Below are positions 15,859 through 27,579 of a DNA stretch of 64,000 bases, piece by piece. The first letter of the stretch is position 1. Each line of letters opens with the position of its first letter. Both the position numbers and the translations under genes were made by a program. Source of the DNA: Hymenobacter chitinivorans DSM 11115 (GTDB taxonomy: Bacteria; Bacteroidota; Bacteroidia; Cytophagales; Hymenobacteraceae); NCBI RefSeq assembly GCF_002797555.1, contig NZ_PGFA01000001.1, positions 2,356,001 through 2,420,000 on the forward strand, written 5' to 3'. A model generated the notes under the pieces. It was not told the origin of the DNA, ran no database searches, and saw only the letters and a program-made list of their open reading frames with translations.

Positions 15859-16392
15859 CTAGCTCCCAATGGGAGCCGCCTTGGTCGTGGGCTGGGTTTT
15901 CAGGGCCTGTTTCATTTCCTTTTCCTTGAGCTTTTTACAGGTCAGCACCACCACGGCGTCGTTGCTCAGGGCATTTTCGTCGTAGCTCATGTGCACTTTC
16001 CGACCGTTCCAGGCGTAGCGCTGGGCAAAGGCGCTGCTGCGGGTACCCGTGCCGGCTTTTTGCTGCAGAGCTGCCAGCACGGCCCGGCTGTTAGTCACGC
16101 CGCGGGTTTTAAGCAAAATCACGCTAAGCTTGCCCTGGTAAAAGCCGTAGGTCACGTCGGCCACTTCGCCCTCACCCAGGGTTTTGGGCTCACTCTTGCG
16201 GCGGTAGTAGCGCGTCTGGCCCGCCGTTTCGGCCAGGGCCAGGTCCCGGAAGGCGCTGGTGTCACTCTCGAAACGGGCGCCGCGGTAGCCGTAGGTTTCG
16301 TCCAGGGCCTGGAGGCTGGCCGGGGCCTGCTGGGCCAGCACCGGCGCGGTGGTAAGGGTCAGCAGACCAAGCAGAATCGAAAGAAGCTTCAT
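15859..16392 (-). CDS. Hypothetical secreted protein
   Basis: Predicted exported protein of 177 residues. The ATG at 16392 directly precedes a signal peptide (MKLLSILLGLLTLTTAPVLAQ, cleaved near residue 21); longer in-frame starts add a non-signal extension. The mature part contains ETYGYRGARFESD, DVTYGFYQGKLSVILLKTRG and VHMSYDENALSNDAVVVLTCKKL, a small soluble alpha/beta pattern seen in Bacteroidota hypothetical proteins but without a function I can name. The tail is rich in Lys and Thr. Confidence 0.75.
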   Translation of the reverse strand: MKLLSILLGLLTLTTAPVLAQQAPASLQALDETYGYRGARFESDTSAFRDLALAETAGQTRYYRRKSEPKTLGEGEVADVTYGFYQGKLSVILLKTRGVTNSRAVLAALQQKAGTGTRSSAFAQRYAWNGRKVHMSYDENALSNDAVVVLTCKKLKEKEMKQALKTQPTTKAAPIGS

Positions 16393-16515
16393 TAAAGACA
16401 AATTAAAAGTAGCACAGAAGGTCATAAGCCGGCAATATAGGCCAGCCAGTGCAATTTTCAGTCTTTTATTTCTCCCTTGGCAGTCCAGTTGGCCCGGCTG
16501 CAACCGCCGGCAACG

Positions 16516-17109
16516 TCAGGCCACGGAGTGCACCTGCCGGATGGCCTCCCGGGCCGCGCCAATGGGCTGCTCACCCAGTAGGCTAAGCTGGGCCGCGCTG
16601 ATAACTTCCACGTCGGTCAGGCCAATAAAGGCCAGCAGCCCTTGCAGGTAAGGCGTGGCAAAGTCCAGGGAGCTACCGACTTCAACGGCCCCCGAGGCCA
16701 CGACGAGGTAAACCTTTTTGCCGTGCAGCAGCCCCGCGTAGCCACTTTCCAGAAAAGCAAACGTGAGGCCCGCCCGCACGATCTGGTCGATCCAGGCTTT
16801 GAGGGCCGCCGGAATGCTGAAATTGTAAATCGGCACCCCAATGACCAATACATCCGCAGCCTGCACCTCCGCAACCAGCTGGTCTGACAACCGCAGGGCC
16901 TGGCGTTGCTCGGCCGTTTGCTCGTCCGGCGCGATGTAGAGCCCACTGATCATCACTTCATCGACGAACGGCAGCCCGGCCGCCACATCCCGGTAGGTAA
17001 TGCGCGAAGCGGGCTGTTGAGCCACGAGTTCGGTCACCAATTCGGCCACCAGCTGACGGCTAACCGACAGCGCGGTCCGGCCACTTGAGTTTACTACCAG
17101 CACATGCAT
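16516..17109 (-). CDS. azoR: FMN-dependent NADH-azoreductase (AzoR-like)
   Basis: Cytoplasmic flavodoxin-fold quinone/azo reductase of 197 residues. The N-terminal VLVVNSSGRTALSVSRQL is the FMN-phosphate loop, ADVLVIGVPIYNFSIPAALKAWIDQIVRAGLTF is the AzoR signature, and VASGAVEVGSSLDFATPYLQGLLAFIGL follows as expected. Length and order match the family. It likely reduces quinones with NAD(P)H in detoxification. It stands alone between oppositely oriented or distant neighbours. Confidence 0.92.
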   Translation of the reverse strand: MHVLVVNSSGRTALSVSRQLVAELVTELVAQQPASRITYRDVAAGLPFVDEVMISGLYIAPDEQTAEQRQALRLSDQLVAEVQAADVLVIGVPIYNFSIPAALKAWIDQIVRAGLTFAFLESGYAGLLHGKKVYLVVASGAVEVGSSLDFATPYLQGLLAFIGLTDVEVISAAQLSLLGEQPIGAAREAIRQVHSVA

Positions 17110-17567
17110 ACATCAGGGGGTTAAGTGAAAAAAGACAGCCAAGCCGACGCAACTGCGGCACATCGATAAAATCGTATTGTCCGGTCTTATATTTCACTAG
17201 CGGCTGATACCTGACCTTCACCCGCCTTTCGCCCCAACGGCCAGAAGCAGATGGACTGAATACCCCACTAATTATATAACAATGTAAATAACTAATTTAA
17301 CTTATTTTCTACAACCTGAATAATCTCCGTCCCTTGACATGCTATGCCTCCAAACCAGCCTCTACCGGAGGGAATAGTTATTGCTTAGCTACAATAAAAA
17401 GGGCATGGGGCACGCCGGGAAGCAAAGCTTGGGTTCAAGCGGATTTACTAGCTTTTTTCCGGCGGCAGCTCGGCCAGTATGACTTTAATCTAGCTAGCAG
17501 CGCCTACATTTGGCTTTATGCCGTGCGGGCAAAAACCACGAATAAACCGCCGTTATTTTCTGATTCT
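17110..17567. other. 458-bp intergenic region, AT-rich centre
   Basis: The region between divergent azoR and the barrel protein is locally AT-rich (about 17265-17320). It has an unconvincing open frame continuing upstream from the barrel gene, and one -7-type promoter element at 17505-17512. I see no RNA gene or repeat. Confidence 0.4.
17505..17512 (+). promoter_or_regulatory. Candidate -7 element TACATTTG
   Basis: Exact match to TAnnTTTG, 55 bp upstream of the ATG at 17568. The partner -33 region (TTTA, 17484-17487, spacer 17 bp) is weak. Confidence 0.4.
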
Positions 17568-18227
17568 ATGCTGCTTGCCTCTACTCAGCTGCTCGTACTA
17601 CTGGCTTTATTACCCGGGGCTCCGGCGGCCCCGGCCCAAACGCGGCTCCTCCCCGACTCAACCCAGGCTGCTCGGGCGGCCCGCCCCCAAAAGCTACTCC
17701 TCAAGCTGGGTACCGGCCTTACGCGCGGCTACGAGCTTGGGGGCTTTTCCGGCCTTTCCCTGCCGGTGGCGCTCGGGGCGGAAGTTGCGCTGCGGCCGGG
17801 CTGGAACCTGTCCGCCAATGGCTTCGGCGGCATCTACCTCTTCGGCGGCGGCAACTCCCGGTCCGTGGGGCCCAACCGGCTGGGTTTCGATGCCGGAATC
17901 CGGCGGTACTATAACCTGGCGAAACGCCAGCAGAAAGGCCGCAAACCCGGACCGTTCAGCGGCAATTACGTGGCCCTGCAATCGACTACTCATTGGGTAA
18001 AAACCACTTATCTGACACCTACTTGGCAGTATAAGCGCACCTCGGTGGCTTTGGTCTGGGGCCTGCAGCGCCGCCTGGGCGGCCACGGCCTGCTGGATGC
18101 CTACCTGGGCCTTGGCCTGACCGATGAGCTGCGGGACCGGCACGATACGGGCAGCGCCCTGCGCTACGAGCGCTACCCTCCCACGCTGGTACCCGAAGCG
18201 GCCGTTAAGCTGAGCCTGGTGCTGTAA
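17568..18227 (+). CDS. Outer-membrane beta-barrel-like protein
   Basis: Predicted exported protein of 219 residues. The ATG at 17568 opens a signal peptide (LLVLLALLPGAPAAPAQ); an in-frame extension back to 17334 has no coding character. The mature part alternates hydrophobic and polar residues with many Gly/Arg turns (KLGTGLTRGYELGGFSGLSLPVALGAEVALRPGWNLS in short strands) and ends in a hydrophobic strand (KLSLVL), compatible with an eight-stranded barrel. The exact family is not recognised. Confidence 0.7.
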   Translation: MLLASTQLLVLLALLPGAPAAPAQTRLLPDSTQAARAARPQKLLLKLGTGLTRGYELGGFSGLSLPVALGAEVALRPGWNLSANGFGGIYLFGGGNSRSVGPNRLGFDAGIRRYYNLAKRQQKGRKPGPFSGNYVALQSTTHWVKTTYLTPTWQYKRTSVALVWGLQRRLGGHGLLDAYLGLGLTDELRDRHDTGSALRYERYPPTLVPEAAVKLSLVL

Positions 18228-18362
18228 TCGGCAACCGACCCGGCGCAGTAGAGGGGTAGCAAGCAAAGCAAGGCCGATTTGGGGTCGGGGCCGCGGGAAT
18301 TAGCCATTCCCAGCAATTGCCCGTAATTTCGCCCGTTCCGAACCACAGCATTACAACTGCCC

Positions 18363-21140
<2,778 letters not shown>

Positions 21141-21161
21141 ACGTGCTACTGCTTGGCAAGT

Positions 21162-21197
21162 AAAAGGCCCGCCGGTTTGCTCCGGCGGGCCTTTTTT
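21162..21197 (+). terminator. leuS intrinsic terminator
   Basis: 14-bp perfect stem AAAAGGCCCGCCGG / CCGGCGGGCCTTTT with a 6-nt loop and T-run, 22 bp after the leuS stop. Confidence 0.93.
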
Positions 21198-21210
21198 GCA
21201 TGTTCGTCAC

Positions 21211-21370
21211 CTGTCATCCTGAACGCAGTGAAGGACCTTCCTCGCCTACCCCACTATAGCCTCTGACAACGTGCAAAAGCCCTTTACCACACCGGTGGCA
21301 AAGGGCTTTTTGCGTTTAATGGGCCTCCTCACATAGGCGAGGAAGGTCCTGAGCAGGCCCAGGATGACAG
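21211..21370. repeat. Palindromic intergenic element with internal terminator
   Basis: Arms 21211-21248 and 21334-21370 are inverted copies: both outer ends read CTGTCATCCTG and both inner parts AGGACCTTCCTCGCCTA. The centre holds a second hairpin, AAAAGCCCTTT (21275-21285) / AAAGGGCTTTT (21300-21310), which resembles a bidirectional terminator. It fills the gap between convergent leuS and the MFS exporter. The arms look like a REP/MITE-class sequence; no transposase is nearby. Confidence 0.8.
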
Positions 21371-21395
21371 ACGAAAAATCAGGAAAGGGCACAGG

Positions 21396-22610
21396 CTACG
21401 CTGCTACTTCCTGCTTTTCCACCTTAACGTTTCCCACCATCGTTTTGAAAATCAACAGACTGGCTATGGCGCAGGCCGCAATAGTGGCGGCCATGGGCAG
21501 GGCCGTGTTGTTGGCCAGGGCGCTGACGCTGATGGCGGCCAGGGCTCCGCAGCTGTACATGAGCGTACCCATCAGGGCCGAGGCGCTGCCGGCCTGCTGG
21601 CCGTGGTGCATCATGGCCCCCGCCGTGGCGTTGGGCACGGCCAAGCCCACGCACCCCACGGTGCAGAACAGCGGCACGGCAATGCCGTAGATGCCCAGCC
21701 AGCCCGTGGCCGCCATCAGGAGCAAGACCAGAGCCGCGCCGAGGTAAAACACCGTCACGGCCCGCAGAATCTGCTGGAACGTGTAGCGCTTGAGCAGCAG
21801 GTTGTTGACCTGGGAGGCAGTGATGATGCCAGCTGCATTCATGCCGAACAGAATGCCGAACTGCTGCTCGCTGAGCCCGAAGAGCTTCATAAATACGAAT
21901 GACGAGCCGGTAATGTAGGTGAACATGCCACCCTGTACCATGCCCGCCGTCAGGGCGTAGCCCACGAATTCCCGGTCGCGCAGCAGGGCGGCGTAGGTCC
22001 GAAAGGAGTTGCGCACAGCCAGGGGATTGCGCCGCTCGGCGGGCAGGGTTTCGGGCAGCACCGCCACAATGCAGACCAGGGTAAAGGCAGCCAGCACGGC
22101 CAGCAGTCCGAAAATATAGCGCCAGTCGAAGTGGGCAATGAGGAGGCCGCCCACGGTGGGCGCCAGAATCGGGGCCACGCCCATGATGAGCATCAGGGTC
22201 GAAAAAACCTTGGCCGACTCGTTGCCGCCAAACCGGTCGCGCACGATGGCACGGGCCAGCACCATGCCGGCGCAGCCGCCCACGGCCTGCAGGAAGCGCA
22301 CCACAATCAGGTTATCGACGGACGTGGCAAAGGCGCAGCCTACGGCGGCCAGGCCGTAGAGCAGCATACCCGCCAGCAGGTTGGGCTTGCGCCCCAGCTG
22401 GTCGGCCAGCGGGCCGTAGAGCAGCTGGCCCAGGGCAATGCCGATATTATAGGAAGCCAGGGTAAACTGCACCGCCGATATCGACACGCCAAATTCGCGG
22501 GCAATAGCCGGAAAAGCGGGCAGGTACATATCAATGCTCATGGGCCCGAAGGCAGTGAGCAAACCCAGCAGCAGGATCAGACTGGTAGGCCCGGCAGTAC
22601 TATTGCGCAT
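21396..22610 (-). CDS. Bcr/CflA-family multidrug efflux MFS transporter
   Basis: Inner-membrane proton antiporter of 404 residues with about twelve transmembrane segments. The N-terminus LLGLLTAFGPMSIDMYLPAFPAIA is the Bcr/CflA signature, followed by GQLLYGPLADQLGRKPNLL (MFS motif A), LQAVGGCAGMVLARAIVRD (motif C-like) and ILAPTVGGLL. The ATG at 22610 starts the family-typical sequence; an open extension to 22904 is unsupported. Family members export drugs such as bicyclomycin, or amino acids; the substrate here is unknown. Confidence 0.93.
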   Translation of the reverse strand: MRNSTAGPTSLILLLGLLTAFGPMSIDMYLPAFPAIAREFGVSISAVQFTLASYNIGIALGQLLYGPLADQLGRKPNLLAGMLLYGLAAVGCAFATSVDNLIVVRFLQAVGGCAGMVLARAIVRDRFGGNESAKVFSTLMLIMGVAPILAPTVGGLLIAHFDWRYIFGLLAVLAAFTLVCIVAVLPETLPAERRNPLAVRNSFRTYAALLRDREFVGYALTAGMVQGGMFTYITGSSFVFMKLFGLSEQQFGILFGMNAAGIITASQVNNLLLKRYTFQQILRAVTVFYLGAALVLLLMAATGWLGIYGIAVPLFCTVGCVGLAVPNATAGAMMHHGQQAGSASALMGTLMYSCGALAAISVSALANNTALPMAATIAACAIASLLIFKTMVGNVKVEKQEVAA

Positions 22611-22993
22611 CAAATCAGCGGTAGAAGCTAGAATTGGGCGGTTGGGAAGGGATTTTTCGGGCGGCCCGTTTGCCGGCTTCCCGACCAAGCCCCAAAAACT
22701 CTGGGACGGCCAGCGTGCTCGTGCCACCGTGCCCCGCTCGTTTCCCGCCCTGCCGCATGTTGGGCAAGGTACGGCAATCCGGGCCGGGCCCAAGCGGTTC
22801 AGCTTCCGGTTCGTGGGCCAAGCAGGAGGCGCAACCCCGGCGGTGGCGGACAAAACCCGGCCCCGGTCGAGGCAATTGCGCCGCTGGCCGATTACCGGCT
22901 GCATAGCCTGGGAGAGCCGGTAGTTTTGAAGTAAGCCAGCCGGTTAGTAGCTGACAGTCAGCCCCAAGCAACACTCACCCAACTCCCGAAATC

Positions 22994-23128
22994 ATGCAGC
23001 GCCAATTGCCAGACGACACCGAAACGGAGCTCAAGGCCATTTTGTCGGCCGACCAGTACGCCAAATACCAAAGTCAGCGGGTAGCCCTGAAACGCAAGCA
23101 GCGGCCGGGCCGGCGGCCCCGGGCGTGA
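22994..23128 (+). CDS. Small 44-residue protein, LTxxQ/Spy-like C-terminal motif
   Basis: Short reading frame bounded by ATG 22994 and TGA 23126-23128, ending in a very basic tail (KRKQRPGRRPRA). The middle, LKAILSADQYAKYQSQR, resembles the ILTPEQYAKYE-type helix of Spy/CpxP-like proteins, but without signal peptide or remainder of the domain. A strong terminator follows 16 bp later, supporting transcription. It may be a genuine small protein or the remnant of a larger one. Confidence 0.5.
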   Translation: MQRQLPDDTETELKAILSADQYAKYQSQRVALKRKQRPGRRPRA

Positions 23129-23144
23129 GCGTCGCGGCCTACCC

Positions 23145-23186
23145 GCAAAAATCCCCTGACGCCTTGGGCTGCCAGGGGATTTTTGC
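23145..23186. terminator. Intrinsic terminator between converging genes
   Basis: 14-bp stem GCAAAAATCCCCTG / CAGGGGATTTTTGC; serves the small ORF and the convergent amylase gene. Confidence 0.88.
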
Positions 23187-23225
23187 GTTTGGAGCGGTAC
23201 TGCTTTTAACTTAACCGGGGTGGGT

Positions 23226-25799
23226 TTAGCGGCCCACTACCAGGCGCTGCACGGCCACGGCCGAGCCTGCCTGCACCCGCACGAAGTAGGTGCCCGGCGT
23301 CCAGTTGCTCACGTTCAGGGCGTAGCTTTTGCCCTCGAAGCGGGCCGAATGCACCAGGCGGCCGGTCAGGTCGAAGGCCTGCACCTGGGCCGGAGCGGCA
23401 GCGGGCGTGTCCAGCGTGAGGCGGACGGCCCCGCTGCCGGGGTTCGGATACAGCGCCAGGGTCAGCGCCGCCCCGGCAGGACGGGTTGTGGCCAGCGTGG
23501 CGCTGGGCTGCAGGCGCAGCACCCAGGTCTGGTTGGCCGCCAGAGCCGGCAGCGTGGCCGTCCAGCTATTGAAGCCGCCTTGGGAATCGAGCGTGACGGT
23601 CCCGGCAGCCTGCCCGCTGTAGAGGTCCACGACGCGGTAGGCTCCCGCCGCCAGCGTCGATACGGGCAGGGACAGGGCCAGGCTGCTTACCGGGCTGTTG
23701 CCCAGGTTGGCGGCCACTACCACGGCTTCGGGGCCGTACACCCGGGCGTAGGCTACGGTAGCCGCCGAGGCGGTGCTGACCGGCAAATAATAGCCCTTGC
23801 GCAGGGGCTCGTGGGCGTTGCGCAGGCCGATGAGCTTCTTGTAATGATTGAGCAGAGAAGCCGGGTCGGCCTGCTGGGCGGCCACGTTGACCTGGGGGTA
23901 GTTGGCATTCGGGGCGCGCCAGGGCGTACCGGTGGTAAAACCCGCCTGGGCGCCGGCCGTCCACTGCATGGGGCGGCGCTTGTCCTCGTCGGCGCCGCTG
24001 CCGGCCATCCCGATTTCCTCGCCGTAGTACAGGAAGGGCACGCCGGGCATGGTCAGGTACAGGGCCGCGGCCTGCTTCATGCGGGCTACGTTGCTGCCCA
24101 GCTCGTCGAAGACGCGGTTCTGGTCGTGGTTGGTCAGGAAGGTGGCGTACTGCAGTCGCGGGTACAGGTTGTTAACCAGATTCAGCTGACTGGTCAGGCC
24201 GGCCGCGCTGCCCTGTTTGAGGGCCGTAATCATGGCCGTGGCCAAGTCAAACTCGAAGCACAGGTCGAGCCGGTCGTTCTGCACGTAGGGCACCACGGCG
24301 CGGGTGCTGGTCCAGGCCTCGCCCACGGAGAGGGTCGCCGGGTTTTCAGCTTTAATGACGTCGTGAAATTCCTCCAGCACGGCCAACGTTTCGGGCGTGT
24401 CGCCCGTGGTGGAGCCGGTTTCCACGAAGTAGCGCACCGCGTCGAGGCGGTAACCATCCACGCCTTTTTGCAGCCAGAAGCGGCTGGCGTCCCACATAGC
24501 GGCTTTCAGGTCGGGGTTGCGCCAGTTGAGGTCGGGCATACCATCCCAAAAAGCGCCGTAGAAGTACTGCCCGTTGCGCAGGTGCCAGCCGCTGCCCCCA
24601 AACGGGCCGAATCCCAAATCAGTCGGCGACCATAGGTACCAGTTACGGTACGCGTTGGTGGGACTGCTGGCCGACTGCTGAAACCAGGGGTGCTGGCTGG
24701 AGGAGTGGTTGAGCACCAAATCAATAATGACCTTAATGCCGCGCTGGTGGGCGGCGGCCAGAAAGGCTTCAAACTGGGCCATGGAGCCGTAGTCGGGCTC
24801 GGTAGCCTTGTAGTTGGTCACGTCGTAGCCGTGGTAGCTCGGCGACTCCATCATGGGCATCAGCCACAGGCCCGTAATGCCCAGGTCGGTAGTGGTGGCG
24901 GCGTTGCCGTCGTTGAGGTAGTCAAGCTTCTGAATCAGGCCGGCGAAGTCGCCCTGCCCGTCGCCGTTGCTGTCGTAGAAGCTGCGCACGAATACTTCGT
25001 AGAACACCGCGTCGTTCCACCAGTGGGTGGTGTAGCCGGTGGGCGGCACCCCGCTGCAGGCGGTGCACTGGCCAAAACACAGGGCAGGCGGGGTATTGAC
25101 GGCCGCCGTGGCGTCTACCACCCGGGTCAGGGTGCCGGAGTTATCCGGGCTGCCGCAGCCGGCCGGCACGGTTTCGGCGCCGGCCAGGGTGCTGCCATTC
25201 ACGAAGCGGTACTGAAAACGGCCCGGCGCGGGCAAGGACAGCTGCACCTCGTACACCCCGTCGCCGTTGTCGTCGAGCAAAGGAATAGCCGTGGCATCGT
25301 CATTGGTGCCGTAGCCGGCCAAGGCCTGGAAGTTGCCAACTACGTGCACGCCGCCGCTGGCCACGGTTTGCCCGGTCATGTCCACGGCGAAGCGCAGCTG
25401 GGTAGCGCACTCCCCGAAAGCCACGATGGGCAGGCGCACACTGGAGCCCCCCACCACCACCTGCCGGTTCACGTTGCCCCCGCCGTCGTCCAGGCCGCAG
25501 CTGGCGGGCGGCAGCTCGGCCCCGGGCCAGCCGTTGCCGTTCACAAACTTGTAGAGGTAGACGCCGGCCGGCACGTTGACCGTTGCTTCCCAGACGTTGT
25601 CGTGGTCGGCGTCGGTGAGGGCCGTGGTGGCCGGGTTCCAGTTGGCGCCAAAGCCGGCGGCGGCCTGGAAGCTGCCCGCCACGTGGACGCCGGCGGCCGG
25701 CACCGTTTGCCGGCTCATATCCACTCGAAAAGTAAGCTGGTTGGCCTGGGCCAGGGAGCCGACCAGCAGGCAGCAAAAAACTGCGAAAAGGTGTTTCAT
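23226..25799 (-). CDS. Secreted GH13 alpha-amylase family protein with T9SS sorting domain
   Basis: Extracellular alpha-glucan hydrolase of 857 residues starting at ATG 25799. A signal peptide is followed by two homologous beta-sandwich modules (about 20-130 and 131-255), each starting with FxVDM and containing HVxGxFQA and a KFVNG/RFVNG strand, probably carbohydrate-binding. The GH13 barrel (about 265-690) has FYEVFVRSFYDSNGDGQGD, nucleophile Asp453 in DGYRLDAVR, acid/base Glu494 in VGEAW and Asp559 in NHDQNR. The C-terminal 75 residues (LYPNPGSGAVRL to LVVGR) form a type A T9SS sorting domain. It is monocistronic and not part of the upstream amino-sugar locus. Confidence 0.95.
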   Translation of the reverse strand: MKHLFAVFCCLLVGSLAQANQLTFRVDMSRQTVPAAGVHVAGSFQAAAGFGANWNPATTALTDADHDNVWEATVNVPAGVYLYKFVNGNGWPGAELPPASCGLDDGGGNVNRQVVVGGSSVRLPIVAFGECATQLRFAVDMTGQTVASGGVHVVGNFQALAGYGTNDDATAIPLLDDNGDGVYEVQLSLPAPGRFQYRFVNGSTLAGAETVPAGCGSPDNSGTLTRVVDATAAVNTPPALCFGQCTACSGVPPTGYTTHWWNDAVFYEVFVRSFYDSNGDGQGDFAGLIQKLDYLNDGNAATTTDLGITGLWLMPMMESPSYHGYDVTNYKATEPDYGSMAQFEAFLAAAHQRGIKVIIDLVLNHSSSQHPWFQQSASSPTNAYRNWYLWSPTDLGFGPFGGSGWHLRNGQYFYGAFWDGMPDLNWRNPDLKAAMWDASRFWLQKGVDGYRLDAVRYFVETGSTTGDTPETLAVLEEFHDVIKAENPATLSVGEAWTSTRAVVPYVQNDRLDLCFEFDLATAMITALKQGSAAGLTSQLNLVNNLYPRLQYATFLTNHDQNRVFDELGSNVARMKQAAALYLTMPGVPFLYYGEEIGMAGSGADEDKRRPMQWTAGAQAGFTTGTPWRAPNANYPQVNVAAQQADPASLLNHYKKLIGLRNAHEPLRKGYYLPVSTASAATVAYARVYGPEAVVVAANLGNSPVSSLALSLPVSTLAAGAYRVVDLYSGQAAGTVTLDSQGGFNSWTATLPALAANQTWVLRLQPSATLATTRPAGAALTLALYPNPGSGAVRLTLDTPAAAPAQVQAFDLTGRLVHSARFEGKSYALNVSNWTPGTYFVRVQAGSAVAVQRLVVGR

Positions 25800-25938
25800 G
25801 GGCAGGAAAAAGGTAGCCCCGAAGATACAACCCAAAACCTGTCGGCCCGGCGTTTTTGCTGCCTATTTCCGCAAGTAAGTTGCGTAATTAATTACGCTTG
25901 CCCAGCCGCGGACCAAGGCCCCCAGCCGGCCCGCGCGG

Positions 25939-26307
25939 CTAGGCTTGCTCCTGCTCCTGAGCAGCCAGCTCCTCGCGCTGCTTTTTGGGCAACGAAGCCC
26001 GCACCAGGTCGTAGGAATGGTCAATCAGCTCCCGCAGCTGCCCGGCGGGTACGCCGGTGCCGACCAGCACCGTGTTCCAGTGCTTTTTGTTCATGTGGTA
26101 GCCCGGCCGCACGTAGTCGTGCTGCTCGCGCAGGTCCACGGCCCGCTCCGGGTCACACTTCAGGTTGATGCTACCGAAGGTGTCGATATCGGTGAGGGCG
26201 AAGACTTTGCCGCCGACCTTGAAGACCAAGGTTTCGGGGCCGAACGGGGTTTCTTCACTGACGCCGGCTTTGAGCAGGCAATAGTCGCGGAATTCTTCGA
26301 TGTTCAT
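25939..26307 (-). CDS. MmcQ/YjbR-family DNA-binding-like protein
   Basis: Small protein of 122 residues with the CyaY-like MmcQ/YjbR fold: EEFRDYCLLKAGVSEETPFGPETLVFKVGGKVFAL at the N-terminus and the HMNKKHWNTVLVGTGVP segment typical of the family. The C-terminus is a charged tail (KKQREELAAQEQEQA). Family members are annotated as DNA-binding from structural similarity; a cellular role is not established. Confidence 0.92.
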   Translation of the reverse strand: MNIEEFRDYCLLKAGVSEETPFGPETLVFKVGGKVFALTDIDTFGSINLKCDPERAVDLREQHDYVRPGYHMNKKHWNTVLVGTGVPAGQLRELIDHSYDLVRASLPKKQREELAAQEQEQA

Positions 26308-26399
26308 ACGGGAGCAGCCGCTGGAAAGAGCTTAAAAACAGCAGCCTTCGAACGGCCCGACAGCCGCCCGAAGGCCGATATATGGAGTTACTGGCTTCT

Positions 26400-26576
26400 C
26401 TAGCGCGTAAATAACCGATACAGCACCACGCACAGGCCGACCAGGAACATGGCCATGCTGAGCTTATTGATGAAGTGCATCGTGCGCAGGTTGAAGTTGG
26501 TTTTGCGGTTGGGGTCGTTCTTGCGGAAGAAATATCCGAGTGCAGGACCAAAGTTAAACAGGTTACGGCCGTCCAT
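26400..26576 (-). CDS. Small conserved membrane protein (DUF6728-like)
   Basis: Protein of 58 residues beginning MDGRNLFNFGPALGYFFRKN, with a basic middle (DPNRKTNFNLRTMHFINK) and one C-terminal membrane segment (LSMAMFLVGLCVVLYRLF). This pattern resembles a short family widespread in Bacteroidota, which I recall as DUF6728. The ATG at 26576 is chosen because the longer frame to 26696 adds a non-conserved N-terminus. Function unknown. Confidence 0.72.
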   Translation of the reverse strand: MDGRNLFNFGPALGYFFRKNDPNRKTNFNLRTMHFINKLSMAMFLVGLCVVLYRLFTR

Positions 26577-26717
26577 AGCGGGGAGGATTTGGTACAGAAA
26601 CAGAACACCCAGACGGGCGGAAAGATTTGCCGGCAAGGTAAATAGATTCCGAAATATTCGCGGCCGCCCGGCCACCCAAACCACAAGGGTAGCCATCTGG
26701 CGCGGCCGATTTAGACG

Positions 26718-27443
26718 CTACGTCAATTGCCGCTTTTCCCGCCACTGCAGGCCCGGCGGCAGCGGCGCGGAGGCAAACTCGAGGTGGAGCACGCGCCGGC
26801 TACGGGCACTGCGGCTGCGGTCCGAGGCGTGCAGCAGCAGAGGCTTCATGAGCATGGCCCCGCCGGCCGGTACGGCACAGACGACGGCCCCGGTGGTGCG
26901 GGCGGCCAGCTCGGGGCCGAGCAGCGGCCCAGCCCGGTGGGAGCCCGGCACTACCTTCAGGGCCCCGTTGTCGGCGTCGCAGGCATCAAGGTGGAGGCGG
27001 ATGGTGCAGATGTTCTCTAATACTGCTCGGGGCGGCTGCACGGCCACCCCCTCGGGCTTGCGCGTCCAGGGCCCGTAGCCGGGCAGCTCGGTATGGCCGT
27101 CCACGCTAATCATCAGATCCTGGTGCCACGCCACGAGCCAGTTGGAATGGGCAGGCTTGTCGAAGTAGATGGACTTGACCAGGTGGCAGCCCGACGGAAA
27201 CAGGACCGCCAGCAGCTGCGGTAGTTGAGTGGCAACCAGAATCGACTGCAACGCCGGAATTTCGCCCAGCACGTTGCGAATGGCAAACAGGTCTTGGTGA
27301 CGGCGGAAACCGGGCCCCGCAGCGGGAGCCCCGGCAATGGCGTGCAGCAGCGCAGCCGTTTCGGCCGGGCTCAGCAGGTTGGGCAGCAGCACAAAGCCCG
27401 CCGCGTGCAATGAATCCGTCAGCTCGGGCAAAGGAAAGCTCAT
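26718..27443 (-). CDS. Phytanoyl-CoA dioxygenase (PhyH) family protein
   Basis: Predicted Fe(II)/2-oxoglutarate oxygenase of 241 residues. The metal-binding HxD is seen in WHQDLMI, the distal His in LLLHASDRS, and the 2-oxoglutarate-binding Arg in RRVLHLEFA. LDACDADNGALKVVPGSHRAG is the typical core strand-turn of PhyH proteins. The start at 27443 is preferred over 27479, giving MSFPLPELTDSLHAAGFVLLPN, the conserved beginning. Substrate unknown; it is flanked by unrelated genes. Confidence 0.9.
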   Translation of the reverse strand: MSFPLPELTDSLHAAGFVLLPNLLSPAETAALLHAIAGAPAAGPGFRRHQDLFAIRNVLGEIPALQSILVATQLPQLLAVLFPSGCHLVKSIYFDKPAHSNWLVAWHQDLMISVDGHTELPGYGPWTRKPEGVAVQPPRAVLENICTIRLHLDACDADNGALKVVPGSHRAGPLLGPELAARTTGAVVCAVPAGGAMLMKPLLLHASDRSRSARSRRVLHLEFASAPLPPGLQWREKRQLT

Positions 27444-27512
27444 ACTGCGCAGGAAGACTATGAAAGGATGAGCCGGCAAGCTACGTCAGATTACCCGATG
27501 CGGCGCTTAGTC

Positions 27513-27556
27513 GCCGGCCGGTAAGAGCCGGCGGAACCAGACTCTTACCGGCCGGC
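27513..27556. terminator. Very stable hairpin, possible terminator
   Basis: 15-bp perfect stem GCCGGCCGGTAAGAG / CTCTTACCGGCCGGC with a 14-nt loop and no T-tract. It lies between the PhyH gene start side and the T9SS fragment at 27580-27753. Confidence 0.45.
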
Positions 27557-27579
27557 AGCTCATTCAGCTGTACCTATAA

